Shown: in pieces, positions 1 to 7,482 of the stretch
Numbering within the stretch: position 1 is the stretch's first letter
How the letters are laid out: each line of letters starts with the position of its first letter
NCBI GenBank assembly: GCA_003818595.1
Contig: RPQV01000026.1
Coordinates: forward strand, 1-14,729
From: Calditrichota bacterium
GTDB taxonomy: Bacteria; Zhuqueibacterota; Zhuqueibacteria; Residuimicrobiales; Krinioviventaceae
Direction of reading: 5' to 3'
DNA length: 14,729 bases
Notes under the pieces: generated by a model
Databases searched by the model: none
What the model was told of the DNA's origin: nothing
The model's input: the letters and a program-made list of their open reading frames with translations, nothing else
Position numbers and translations under genes: made by a program

Positions 1-8
1 CTCGAAAC

Positions 9-1349
9 TCAGCTTTTCGCACGCCGTTGGTTCAGGTCTTTTTCAATCTGCAGCAATTGGCGTTCGGAGAGATTATAAAAGGCCACCAATGCCGCACAGA
101 TGAGCGCGCCTGCCATGGGGAAAAAGCTCATCATCAGACGCATGCCGAGCAGACTAAATGGCGTTTGCTCAACATTTGCCTGATAGCCATAGGCCGCCAG
201 TATCCACAATGCCAAGGCGCCACCCAAGGCGCCGCCCGATTTGAGAGCAAATGTCGAGGCTGAATAAAAAAGAGCAGTGGCTCGTCGGCCGGTTTTCCAT
301 TCAGAATAATCAGCCGCATCGGCCATCATCGACCAAAGCAGCGGCATGGTCGGTCCGGAGATGGCAGCTTGAATGAAATGCAGCGCGAATATCAGAACAA
401 TATCCTGCGGTCGTGCAAACCAGTTGCAGCCGATGGCTACTCCTGTGATGATCAATAGACCTACCAACGAATTCCGTTTGCCGAATTTCAACGTCAACCA
501 TTTGGGCAGCAGCATCGAAGCAATGACTAAAAGCGTGCCGCCAGTCAAAAAAGCCGCTGTCAATCCTTTATTACCGACATAGTAAATGAAATAATAAACG
601 ATCACTGCACTGCGAATGCCGATATAGATGAGCATGACAAATAGAACCAGGGCAACAATAATCCAAGGGCGGTTGCTGAGCAGGTCCTTCAAATCATGCT
701 TTATCGAGGTTTGCGTCAATGGATCGGGCTGAACACGTTCGCGTGTCCCGGAAAAGGTGATGTAAAAAAAGATGATGCACATGACAGCGAATATGGACAT
801 GGTGATTTGATAGCCGCGAGCATCGTTACCTGCGCCGAAGTGATTCACCAATTTGAGGGTTAAAGCCTGAATGAGGAGATTGCCGGTAAAAGCGCCGACA
901 AAACGAAAGGACTGCAGGCTGGTGCGGTCGATTGGGTCGGAGGTCATCACCCCTCCCAATGCTGCATACGGAATCATCATCACGGTGTAGATCACCATCA
1001 TCATGGTATAGGTGACGTAGGCATAAATGATTTTTCCGGTGAAGGAAAAATCGGGTGTGATAAACATCAGAATGCCGGCAACGGCATAAGGTACGGAGGC
1101 AAACAGAAGATAAGGACGAAACTTTCCCCATCGGGATCGAGTACGATCCGCAATCATACCCATGATGGGATCATTGGCGGCGTCAAAGAGTTTGACGATG
1201 AGAAACATGGTTCCGGCGACTGCTGCCGGAAGGCCGAAAACGTCGGTATAAAAATTGGCGAGAAAAAACATGATCGTCGCCCAAATAATGTTGGAGGCAA
1301 TTTCACCGATGGCATAGCTGCTTTTTTCTCTGATGGTCAGTTTTTCCAT
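9..1349 (-). CDS. GPH-family (MelB-like) sugar:cation symporter
   Basis: Predicted 446-residue inner-membrane transporter of the glycoside-pentoside-hexuronide:cation symporter family (MFS superfamily), which takes up mono- or oligosaccharides with Na+ or H+. The N-terminus has the family pattern of a short polar stretch, a first helix ending FYTDVFGLP (about residues 33-41), and then DAANDPIMGMIADRTRSRWG (about 56-75) leading into KFRPYLL, the signature loop between helices 2 and 3. About twelve hydrophobic segments follow, and length is normal for the family. I chose the ATG at 1349 rather than an upstream in-frame ATG at 1397 because GAGGAAATC lies directly before it and family homology begins at MEKLTIREK. 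It is the last of five leftward genes, 150 bases after the DUF362 gene, and is a natural uptake partner for sugars released by the secreted hydrolase at 2894-5293. The substrate cannot be read from sequence. Confidence 0.92.
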   Translation of the reverse strand: MEKLTIREKSSYAIGEIASNIIWATIMFFLANFYTDVFGLPAAVAGTMFLIVKLFDAANDPIMGMIADRTRSRWGKFRPYLLFASVPYAVAGILMFITPDFSFTGKIIYAYVTYTMMMVIYTVMMIPYAALGGVMTSDPIDRTSLQSFRFVGAFTGNLLIQALTLKLVNHFGAGNDARGYQITMSIFAVMCIIFFYITFSGTRERVQPDPLTQTSIKHDLKDLLSNRPWIIVALVLFVMLIYIGIRSAVIVYYFIYYVGNKGLTAAFLTGGTLLVIASMLLPKWLTLKFGKRNSLVGLLIITGVAIGCNWFARPQDIVLIFALHFIQAAISGPTMPLLWSMMADAADYSEWKTGRRATALFYSASTFALKSGGALGGALALWILAAYGYQANVEQTPFSLLGMRLMMSFFPMAGALICAALVAFYNLSERQLLQIEKDLNQRRAKS

Positions 1350-1434
1350 GATTTCCTCGCGATTGTGATTCGTTTTATTTGTCCTGCCCCACTGCATGAA
1401 GATATGTAATATGAATGACGCTGATTAATTTCCG

Positions 1435-1456
1435 AACGTCCTGAAACGTTTGTCAA
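1435..1456 (-). promoter_or_regulatory. Possible promoter -35 box and palindromic operator upstream of the symporter gene
   Basis: On the minus strand, TTGACA (1456-1451) is a perfect match to a sigma-70 -35 box. It overlaps the perfect 8-base palindrome AAACGTTT (1444-1451), and a second ACGT-containing arm (AACGT, 1435-1439) lies one helical turn away. Palindromes with a central CG flanked by A/T are typical of LacI-family sugar regulators. No convincing -10 box sits at the right distance, so this is only a candidate site about 95 bases before the symporter start. Confidence 0.2.
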
Positions 1457-1499
1457 AAGCCGAACAAGATGAACGATTGACGAATCAACACTCGGCCGT

Positions 1500-2654
1500 T
1501 CATCGGCAGAATCGATTGAAAAGTCTTCCCAGAGGCGGCGTTTCTATTTCAATTGCACCTTCCGGGCACATCTCCTGACAACAAAAACAGCGGATGCAGC
1601 GTGAATAGGTGTATTGTGGAGGCATCTTTTTGTTCTCATCCATCCAAGACAGCGCCTTGGGTACCACTGGACAGGCGGAGACACAGATGCCGCACTTGAC
1701 ACATTTGAGAGATTGGATAAAAGGACGGGGAGAAATCAGGTTTTTTAGGGTGGACACGCCGCGTAGTGTTGCCACTATCTCAACCGGAGTTCGTTTGACT
1801 TGGAAGTCTTTGTTGTAAAACTGCTGCGGTGGATCGCCGAGCAATTCGATTTCTTCATCAGTATAAACACCGAGACCCCAATTTGCGCCGGGTTTTGTGG
1901 TGGGCAATATAAGGGGATCAAGATCAATCAGCCTGGCCGCCATGGCGTCAAGGGCTATCGGATCAGGAGAAAAGAGCAGCACATTCATCGGAATTTTATC
2001 ACCGCCGCGAGGACCATTCCCCTGCATCGCCCAGATACCATCCATGATATACAGCCGCGGCTTGATCAGAAGGTTGAGAGCGATGAGCATATTGGCAAAT
2101 TCATAGGCGTTGGGCAAAATGACATGATATTCTGCTTTGCGCAGCCCCGGAATGCAGCCGAATTGATTTTTTACGGCCCCGGTCAAGCGTGTTAGCTGAT
2201 GAGTTTTAAATTTAGAGATGCTGATGAGACCATCAGATTCGATGACCCCATTGGCGAGGACGAATTTATTAGTGGATTGGGAGCCTATAGCTGCTACTTC
2301 GCGACCATTTTCAAAATCTGCCTGAATAATTCCCAATTCTCCTGCGACGGCTGTCATTCCGGCCCTGTTCAAATGCGTAGCCGGCCGGCCGAATCCTGGT
2401 GAGTCTCCGAATGTCACGTGCGGCGTTACGGCTTGTACGGATGCGGCGACCGCTCGAAAGACTGACGGATGAACGGATATGCATCGTTCCGGTTGATCAC
2501 CGGCAAGGACGTTGGGTTTGAGAAGAATCTTTTCTTGCGGTAGGATATAGCGTTCAATACCGCCAAGCAAGGATAAACCTCTTTCGACTGCAGCAGAAAC
2601 CGCCTGCAGTTCATATGACTCGCAACGAATAAGAACAACCGGAGATTTATGCAT
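1500..2654 (-). CDS. DUF362 domain protein with C-terminal 2x[4Fe-4S] ferredoxin motifs
   Basis: A 384-residue protein: a DUF362 domain (about residues 5-290) fused to a bacterial-type ferredoxin domain. DUF362 hallmarks include LLKPNVL (44-50), FGDSPGFGR (82-90), ISISKFKTHQLT (144-155), and GAVKNQFGCIPG (159-170). Two CxxCxxCxxxCP motifs lie at C318/C321/C324/C328 and C353/C356/C359/C363, enough for two [4Fe-4S] clusters; C358 is an extra cysteine inside the second motif. No signal peptide is visible, so it is probably cytoplasmic. DUF362 proteins are widespread in anaerobes; their biochemical role is not settled, and an electron-transfer or redox-maturation role is inferred only from the clusters. 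The ATG at 2654 has a weak CAGGG ribosome site at suitable distance. It sits between a secreted glycoside hydrolase and a sugar symporter with no obvious functional link. Confidence 0.9.
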   Translation of the reverse strand: MHKSPVVLIRCESYELQAVSAAVERGLSLLGGIERYILPQEKILLKPNVLAGDQPERCISVHPSVFRAVAASVQAVTPHVTFGDSPGFGRPATHLNRAGMTAVAGELGIIQADFENGREVAAIGSQSTNKFVLANGVIESDGLISISKFKTHQLTRLTGAVKNQFGCIPGLRKAEYHVILPNAYEFANMLIALNLLIKPRLYIMDGIWAMQGNGPRGGDKIPMNVLLFSPDPIALDAMAARLIDLDPLILPTTKPGANWGLGVYTDEEIELLGDPPQQFYNKDFQVKRTPVEIVATLRGVSTLKNLISPRPFIQSLKCVKCGICVSACPVVPKALSWMDENKKMPPQYTYSRCIRCFCCQEMCPEGAIEIETPPLGRLFNRFCR

Positions 2655-2677
2655 CAGTGACTGCCCTGAGGTCTGTG

Positions 2678-2866
2678 TTAATGAAAAATTAAAGTAGTGA
2701 ATTCCTGCAATGGAAACAAGATCAAATCACCCGGATTGACAGTGTATCCAGCGGGAAATCCTCCCATCTTATGAGTAACTTTTACCTCTAATGTGCGCGA
2801 AGGCAGGATATCAGTGTGCGCGTCTTCGGCGCCGGCAAGATGTAATCCCCCCGCCCTTGCGATCGT
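2678..2866 (-). pseudogene. Coding-like remnant without a start codon, unidentified
   Basis: The 239-base gap between the hydrolase and the DUF362 gene contains a minus-strand frame open for 62 codons, ending in TAA at 2678-2680. Its translation looks protein-like, for example LEVKVTHKMGGFPAGYTV followed by NPGDLILFPLQEF. It opens right after a TAG at 2867-2869 and has no upstream ATG, GTG or TTG in a sensible position. In another frame the preceding bases read SSGAPVDDRKGGG, so a one-base slip in the run of six G (plus-strand C at 2847-2852) would join the two stretches. I read it as the 3' end of a decayed gene whose 5' part was lost, possibly when the neighbouring hydrolase gene was placed here. 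I do not recognise the family. It could also be chance. Confidence 0.35.
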
Positions 2867-2893
2867 CTACAGGCGCACCTGAAGATAAAATAG

Positions 2894-5293
2894 TTATTTA
2901 AGATACAGGATTTTTGCCGTTTTAATCTGTTGAGCGAATGTTAATCGAACCAGGTACACCCCGCCGCTATATCCGCTTAGATCCAGGACGTATGCATTCT
3001 CACCGGATAAGCCGACGCACAACCGCTTAAATAGTTCATGTCCCAATAGATCAAACAGCGTAATTTCAACCGTTCCATCCGTCGGCAGATTAATATTCAA
3101 TCTTGTGGACGGATTGAAGGGATTCGGATAGACGCCATCAAGTTGAAATGAACTGGTTGACTGGCTTTGTTTGCTCACTTGGGTGCCTGTTCTGATGATT
3201 TTCATGGCCATATCGCCTGTAAAACCGATCAATGGCACGCCGAGTTGATTCTTGTCTGTGAAGGTATTCCCCTCCATGAATTGACCCTGCCAGGTATCCC
3301 ATTGCTCCACTTGAAATTCCCCTGAAAGATACGGGAAAATCGCGGTGACATCCTGCAGCGACCCATGCGGCGAAACGCCGGCGATAAAGTCTCGGTCATA
3401 AATCCACGCATAGGTGATGTCCCCATTTGACAATGCATATCCGGCGGCAGCGCTGAGGCCAAAGCCGCTGAATTCAATATATTCAATCTGCAGCCAGTCT
3501 GTTCCGGCATTAAACAGTCGAATTTTGTGCTCGCCTGCCGGTATATCAATCTGAAAGCGTTGAGGCGGGGTAGGCGTGGCATCGACTTGAGGCTGCGTAT
3601 TTTCATCGATGTATATTTGTAATTTGCCGGGCATCCAGGAAGATGCCGAGCTGATCTGAACCGCAAAAACCGACGGTTTGATGAAGGAGGTTAAAAGAAT
3701 GGCTTCTCGCCCCATGGCTTCCTTGTCTGAACCTTGAAGAAATTGCGACAGATTGATCAAATCGGGTACTGATCCATCCGCTAAAACGGTAAATTCATGT
3801 TGCGTCGATGTTTCCCATCCTTTTCCGGGGGTGACGCGTGCGCCATTTTGTGATTCAGGGCCGCTGATCAGGCTGACCGGAATCGGCTGAAAATCTCCAA
3901 TTCGCAGATCTTCATCACGCCAAAAGGCGGCCAAAGCCGACCAATGGTAATAGAGATTGTTTGGATGGATAAAGCTGTCCCACCACCACGGCATGGCGCC
4001 GCCGCCGACCATTGCGGTTGACCATAGCGCTTGATGCAGCGTCGTACCGCTGGGATCATCTCCGGGGGTCGCCGTATCACTTCCGAATTCTCCAATGATA
4101 TTGGGTTTTTCATAGACCATCATGCTTAAATGACGCCGGCGCACCGCTTCGCGCACGCCTCCTCCGTAGTAATGAATTTGAGTCATGTCCAATTCAGGCA
4201 GTGCCCAGATTTTATCATCGCCGTCGCGTGCGCTAGTGGTGATAAGGTGTTTCCACGGATCGATACTATGAATAAAAGCCGCCATCTCCTGATGCCAGGA
4301 AGCGACGTTGGGGTAGTTATGTTCATAATTATCGGTGTACTGAACTTCATTGAACAATTCCCAGGCGAGAATGGCTGTGCTGTAACCCCATCTCGCGATA
4401 GTATAACGCATCTTGCGTTTGTAAAGCTCTTTGGCGTTTTCGTCGATGAAGAATTCATCGCCGCTGTGGAGAAAACCACCATTTTGAATATTGTAGGGAT
4501 TGTCGTCCCAATTGGGATTCACACTTGCCGAAAACTGGCCATGATGTTGCGTGACAAATTGGATATAAATATCGTTTTTTTCCGCCGCATCGATTATGTA
4601 ATCGAGTTTCCAAGCTCCTTGTTGGCTATAGATCCCCAGTCCATGATACCAGCCATTACCATAGTTGGCGTTCCATTCGAGTGTTTGTCCATCGTAAAAG
4701 TGGGTAAGCCATATTCGCATCCAATTCTCGCCGGCATCGGCCATTTTACCCATGTAGAGATCATAGTCGAAGGTCCCGCCGTTGGCGCCCCAGCCGATAT
4801 TTTGGCCCCATGGTAAATAGAATGAACCATCATCAAAGGACAACCAACGGGAATTCAGCTGGTCAACATGTATAAATCCTCTGGACTTGGCAGGTTTGAC
4901 CTCAAATTCGAATCGATCGGATTGATTGGGTCCGTCAATATCGATCACGCGGAGATAAAAAGAATAGGCGCCGAGTTCTGTCGCGGTGAAGCGTACGCGC
5001 CATTCAGCTTTAGCTTTGACATCCAATTTTTCATATTCTCCATCCAGCCTTCTCTCAAAGTCCTGAAACCAGAAAGCCGGAACTGTGACTATGGCTCCGC
5101 TCGGAGCTGTAAAAACAGCATCCATTTGAACTTCGGTAGGATTGAATGGATTATCATAGCCTCGGCTGACGGCAAAACGGATTTCAAATTTTTGGTAAAG
5201 GCCGGGAGACTCGGGTGAAAAGGCGACACTGGTGAATTTGGTCGCAAAAACCGGAAAGCAGAGGGCTATTAAAAAGCAAAGAGTGACCTTCAT
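2894..5293 (-). CDS. Secreted DUF5060 / cellulase-like glycoside hydrolase with T9SS sorting domain
   Basis: Predicted 799-residue extracellular glycan hydrolase. Order: signal peptide (about 1-17, MKVTLCFLIALCFPVFA); DUF5060 beta-sandwich (about 18-133); a (beta/alpha)8 clan GH-A-like catalytic domain (about 138-465); a beta-rich CBM-like region (about 540-612, FQIDIPAGEHKIRLF and LQIEYIEFSGF); a further beta region; and a T9SS type A sorting domain (about 717-799, starting GVYPNPFNPSTR and ending KILYLK). Likely catalytic residues are E316 in AWELFNEV (acid/base, Asn-Glu pair) and E402 in NIIGEFGSD (nucleophile). ATG 5293 is chosen because GGAGAGAAATC precedes it and the signal peptide begins there; an upstream in-frame extension to 5470 would overlap the thioesterase gene. 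The T9SS domain implies export and cell-surface attachment or release. Substrate is not clear: DUF5060 is found on hydrolases of several beta-glycans. Confidence 0.88.
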   Translation of the reverse strand: MKVTLCFLIALCFPVFATKFTSVAFSPESPGLYQKFEIRFAVSRGYDNPFNPTEVQMDAVFTAPSGAIVTVPAFWFQDFERRLDGEYEKLDVKAKAEWRVRFTATELGAYSFYLRVIDIDGPNQSDRFEFEVKPAKSRGFIHVDQLNSRWLSFDDGSFYLPWGQNIGWGANGGTFDYDLYMGKMADAGENWMRIWLTHFYDGQTLEWNANYGNGWYHGLGIYSQQGAWKLDYIIDAAEKNDIYIQFVTQHHGQFSASVNPNWDDNPYNIQNGGFLHSGDEFFIDENAKELYKRKMRYTIARWGYSTAILAWELFNEVQYTDNYEHNYPNVASWHQEMAAFIHSIDPWKHLITTSARDGDDKIWALPELDMTQIHYYGGGVREAVRRRHLSMMVYEKPNIIGEFGSDTATPGDDPSGTTLHQALWSTAMVGGGAMPWWWDSFIHPNNLYYHWSALAAFWRDEDLRIGDFQPIPVSLISGPESQNGARVTPGKGWETSTQHEFTVLADGSVPDLINLSQFLQGSDKEAMGREAILLTSFIKPSVFAVQISSASSWMPGKLQIYIDENTQPQVDATPTPPQRFQIDIPAGEHKIRLFNAGTDWLQIEYIEFSGFGLSAAAGYALSNGDITYAWIYDRDFIAGVSPHGSLQDVTAIFPYLSGEFQVEQWDTWQGQFMEGNTFTDKNQLGVPLIGFTGDMAMKIIRTGTQVSKQSQSTSSFQLDGVYPNPFNPSTRLNINLPTDGTVEITLFDLLGHELFKRLCVGLSGENAYVLDLSGYSGGVYLVRLTFAQQIKTAKILYLK

Positions 5294-5348
5294 GATTTCT
5301 CTCCACAATTTGTCCAGGGGTTGAGAATGCGATCTTGGAATTGAGGGG

Positions 5349-6083
5349 TCATTTTGTCGCCTGCCAGTTTGTCTGGGCGCGCAGTATCTCAACTTTGTCT
5401 TTTCCACGAGTGAGCAGATGAAAAAATAAATGATCCTGATGTTGATGTGTGCGGATAGATATTTCATCATTCAATAATGCTTCGTTCATATAGTTCACTG
5501 TTAAATCTTCAAGTCGATGTTGCGACAAAAATTCCTCACTGAAGCTGTTGAACAGAAACTCGATGTATTTGACATTATTGACATGGCTGTTCACGTCAAG
5601 GTCAGAATATTGAACCCGCGTGTGGGAAACAACATTTGCAGCTTCTATAGCGCCGATTTTCGGCACAAATTCAGCAAATACCGGCGGAGGATGTTCGACA
5701 TCCAGATTGATGTAACTTTCCGTCCGCTGGGGTCGGCGGTTGACAAGGTCGACCACGATCCAAGTTGATGATGCGTGTGCCAATTCCATCTGGGAATTGG
5801 TGAAAAGAAAATCGCGAAAGCAGCACAAGCGATCATATCCGGAAGGCCAGGTTTTCAGCGTCACAGTGTCACCCCACTGCGGGAATTGAAAAATCTTCAA
5901 TCGAAGACGGGCAAGCACCCACACCAGTTTCTTTTCGATCAGGTGTGAATATCCAACGTTGAGAGCCTCAGCATGATTCCAGGCACTTTCCTGCATATAA
6001 TTCAATAGGGAAGTCACTCTGGCTTTGCCGGTCACGTCGGTTTCGTAACTGTGAATTTTATATAAATGAGTCATTTCCGTCAT
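5349..6083 (-). CDS. Acyl-ACP thioesterase (FatA/FatB-like, double hot-dog)
   Basis: A 244-residue cytoplasmic enzyme that hydrolyses acyl-ACP to release free fatty acid. The first hot-dog half contains TSLLNYMQESAWNHAE (24-39) and LVWVLARLRLKI (53-64), then PQWGDTVTLKTWPSG (68-82), all typical of the family. The second half contains YSDLDVNSHVNNVKYIEF (159-176), which matches the plant FatA/FatB active-site stretch DLDVNxHVNNVKY, with N165 and H167 as the expected catalytic Asn and His. Length fits bacterial members. ATG 6083 is preceded by AGAGGTGCAAA; a second in-frame ATG at 6074 is possible. It lies 63 bases after the DUF1080 gene and 55 bases before the hydrolase gene, so co-transcription is likely, but a fatty-acid enzyme in a glycan-use cluster is unexpected. 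Confidence 0.9.
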   Translation of the reverse strand: MTEMTHLYKIHSYETDVTGKARVTSLLNYMQESAWNHAEALNVGYSHLIEKKLVWVLARLRLKIFQFPQWGDTVTLKTWPSGYDRLCCFRDFLFTNSQMELAHASSTWIVVDLVNRRPQRTESYINLDVEHPPPVFAEFVPKIGAIEAANVVSHTRVQYSDLDVNSHVNNVKYIEFLFNSFSEEFLSQHRLEDLTVNYMNEALLNDEISIRTHQHQDHLFFHLLTRGKDKVEILRAQTNWQATK

Positions 6084-6146
6084 TTTGCACCTCTGAAGTA
6101 CTTGGTTTTGAGCGGTTACCCTCGGCTGTCATTGTCATAGGCGGAA

Positions 6147-6779
6147 TCATGGAGTGGTCTGAATCGGTGTTAATATGATATCCTTTAATCCTGCCTTGGT
6201 ATACCAGGATGCAATTCCCAGCGGTCGGGAAAGCAGCACCTCTGGTCTGAGGCTCATTTCCCTCTCATCGATATTGCATTCTACAAACTTTTCCCCATCA
6301 ATCCACGCCAGAATCATCTGGTTCTGCAGCCGCAATCTGATGTTATACCATTGCCGGTTTTGAAAGCTTTTGATGCGCATGGTTTCATTTTCGGAAGCAT
6401 CATAGCCGTCGATGCAGGAAAGACCGATCAAGGAGCCGCCCCAGCCCCCGATGATCAATGTGAGAAACGAATCATGAACGGGGAAAGTCAATCCGCAAAA
6501 AAAATCATTTCCAGCCAATCGACATGCTTGAAGTGAGATTTCATAGTTATCCACGGGCAATTTTTCACCTTGCCAGGTGATGCCTGTCGCCCCGTCCCCC
6601 ATGCCCAGAATAATGACTCCGTTCTGCACTTTGACTTCTCCTGATGGGCCAAAAGGAGTAGTCTGCCAGTTGGTCAGGTCGCGACCGTTAAACAGCTTTT
6701 GTGGCGCTGTCTCCGCGGCAGGCAATTGAACAAATGCCAGCATGGGCAGTAACAGGTGAACGTACTTTATCATTTTCAT
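6147..6779 (-). CDS. Secreted DUF1080-type (3-keto-disaccharide hydrolase family) lectin-like protein
   Basis: A 210-residue protein with an N-terminal signal peptide (MKMIKYVHLLLPMLAFVQLP, cleavage near AAETA) followed by a concanavalin-like domain of the DUF1080 type. The opening motif KLFNGRDLTNWQ (about 27-38) is the family's usual start (LFNGKDLxGW). Later stretches fit too: QWYNIRLRLQNQMILAWIDG, then ECNIDE, and a closing strand near the end. Some DUF1080 members cleave 3-keto-glucosides, others only bind glycan, so the activity here is open. The ATG at 6779 gives the best signal peptide; another ATG lies at 6773, and a TTG at 6797 is less likely. No clear Shine-Dalgarno sequence precedes either ATG. 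It is the first gene of the leftward set. Confidence 0.75.
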   Translation of the reverse strand: MKMIKYVHLLLPMLAFVQLPAAETAPQKLFNGRDLTNWQTTPFGPSGEVKVQNGVIILGMGDGATGITWQGEKLPVDNYEISLQACRLAGNDFFCGLTFPVHDSFLTLIIGGWGGSLIGLSCIDGYDASENETMRIKSFQNRQWYNIRLRLQNQMILAWIDGEKFVECNIDEREMSLRPEVLLSRPLGIASWYTKAGLKDIILTPIQTTP

Positions 6780-6820
6780 GTGGTTGATTATTAACAAACA
6801 GAATTCATTTATTTCTCAAT

Positions 6821-6849
6821 ATGGTAGCAAAAATATGCCACAAAATCAA
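6821..6849 (-). promoter_or_regulatory. Candidate sigma-70-like promoter for the leftward gene set
   Basis: On the minus strand, TTGATT (6849-6844) and TACCAT (6826-6821) are separated by 17 bases, each matching four of six positions of the sigma-70 boxes. They lie in the AT-rich gap about 40 bases before the DUF1080 start. FCB bacteria often use a different -7/-33 consensus, so this is a weak call. Confidence 0.25.
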
Positions 6850-6921
6850 TTACAAACTATGGGGATGTTTTTTCCGAATGATGCTGAAACATGTTCAATT
6901 AAAAAGCGTTAAAGGCGTTAA

Positions 6922-7074
6922 TTATTAGGAACGAAGGAGAGTGTTATCGATCCCCAGGATGACCGGAAATCAGGTTGCGATCCCAAATCCCGCCAGAACA
7001 AAAATGAATGTGGCGATAAAAGCTATCAGCTTTTCATACGCTTAGCCCAGTCGTGTCGGATCCGAATTGGAAAA
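6922..7074 (+). other. In-frame 5' extension of the DUF123 gene lacking a canonical start codon
   Basis: The DUF123 reading frame stays open back to a TAA at 6919-6921. Codons 7018-7074 encode KSYQLFIRLAQSCRIRIGK, which matches the first strands of the DUF123 domain, so translation must begin upstream of the TTG at 7075. No ATG, GTG, TTG or CTG lies in this frame between 6922 and 7074. Two explanations fit. The first is a noncanonical ATC start at 6946, which has CGAAGGAGAG-TGTT before it, the same spacing as the next gene's TTG start. The second is loss of one A in the A run 7018-7021: with five A residues, the ATG at 7004 would read MNVAIKSYQLFIRL. Confidence 0.6.
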
Positions 7075-7374
7075 TTGGGAGAGTTGGATTTTCCTGAAGG
7101 TCTGTATGTTTATTGCGGCAGCGCCCGAAAAAACCTGGCGCATCGATTGGCACGGCATTGCCGTAAGGATAAAAAGGTGCTGAGATGGCATATCGATTAT
7201 CTTTTGAATCATCCTGCCGCGTCCATCGAGGAGGTTAGAACATCCAATCAAGACGAATGTGAGTTGGTGCAGCAAACGATTGGGGAAATTGTGGCAGCAG
7301 GATTTGGATCGAGCGATTGTCGATCGAAATGCGGTGCTCATCTCAAGAGAATAGTTGTGAAAATTCTCGATTGA
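7075..7374 (+). CDS. DUF123 (GIY-YIG-like) protein, annotated from the first canonical start
   Basis: A small protein of the DUF123 family, related to the GIY-YIG nuclease fold. Family features in order: FPEGLYVYCGSA (residues 6-17), RLARHCRKDKKVLRWHIDYLL (spanning 24-44), ECEL (61-64), and GFGSSDC (76-82) followed by HL. These match the family pattern YVYxGSA, RHxRxxKxxxWHIDYLL, ECEL and GFGSSDCxxxxHL. DUF123 is sometimes fused to endonuclease III; here it stands alone and its activity is unproven. The TTG at 7075 is only the first canonical start in frame: it lacks a ribosome site and would remove the first beta strand, so the true product is probably 19 or more residues longer (see the 6922-7074 entry). 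A strong terminator follows. Confidence 0.8.
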   Translation: MGELDFPEGLYVYCGSARKNLAHRLARHCRKDKKVLRWHIDYLLNHPAASIEEVRTSNQDECELVQQTIGEIVAAGFGSSDCRSKCGAHLKRIVVKILD

Positions 7375-7418
7375 TATTGACTTTTAATCCAATTTTTAGT
7401 AATTTTATATGGCTTGAA

Positions 7419-7447
7419 GGCAGCTTGATTAAGCTGTCTTTTTTTTT
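7419..7447 (+). terminator. Rho-independent terminator after the DUF123 gene
   Basis: The stem GGCAGCTT (7419-7426) pairs with AAGCTGTC (7431-7438) across a GATT loop, with one G-T wobble, and is followed by nine T residues (7439-7447). It lies 44 bases after the DUF123 stop and about 20 bases before the ribosome site of the PTS gene, so the PTS gene probably has its own promoter or depends on read-through. Confidence 0.85.
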
Positions 7448-7465
7448 GCCGAATTTTATTTTGTT

Positions 7466-7482
7466 CGAAGGAGAGTATTTTG
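7466..7482 (+). promoter_or_regulatory. Ribosome-binding site fixing a TTG start for the PTS EIIA gene
   Basis: CGAAGGAGAG (7466-7475) followed by TATT puts a strong Shine-Dalgarno sequence at normal distance before TTG 7480. The next in-frame ATG (7498) would be too far and would remove the first six residues of the EIIA fold. The same CGAAGGAGAG block occurs at 6932-6941, followed by TGTT and ATC. Confidence 0.7.

Noticed and set aside
1800..2195. 131-codon plus-strand frame opposite the DUF362 gene
   Set aside because: Shadow of a well-supported minus-strand gene with intact Fe-S motifs.
4130..4816. 228-codon open frame on the plus strand opposite the glycoside hydrolase gene
   Set aside because: It is antisense to a hydrolase with clear domains and catalytic residues; the translation has no recognisable domain and no ribosome site.
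5135..5160. NPFNP in the N-terminal part of the hydrolase, resembling the T9SS PNPFNP signature
   Set aside because: It lies in the DUF5060 domain near residue 50, where a D-N-P-F-N/D-P turn is normal; the real sorting domain is at the C-terminus.
5294..5470. N-terminal extension of the hydrolase to 5470
   Set aside because: It would overlap the thioesterase gene by about 120 bases, lacks a signal-like start, and the GGAGAG site plus signal peptide favour the ATG at 5293.
6906..6921. Direct repeat GCGTTAA twice at nine-base spacing upstream of the DUF123 gene
   Set aside because: Two short copies in AT-rich intergenic DNA; too little to support a regulator site.
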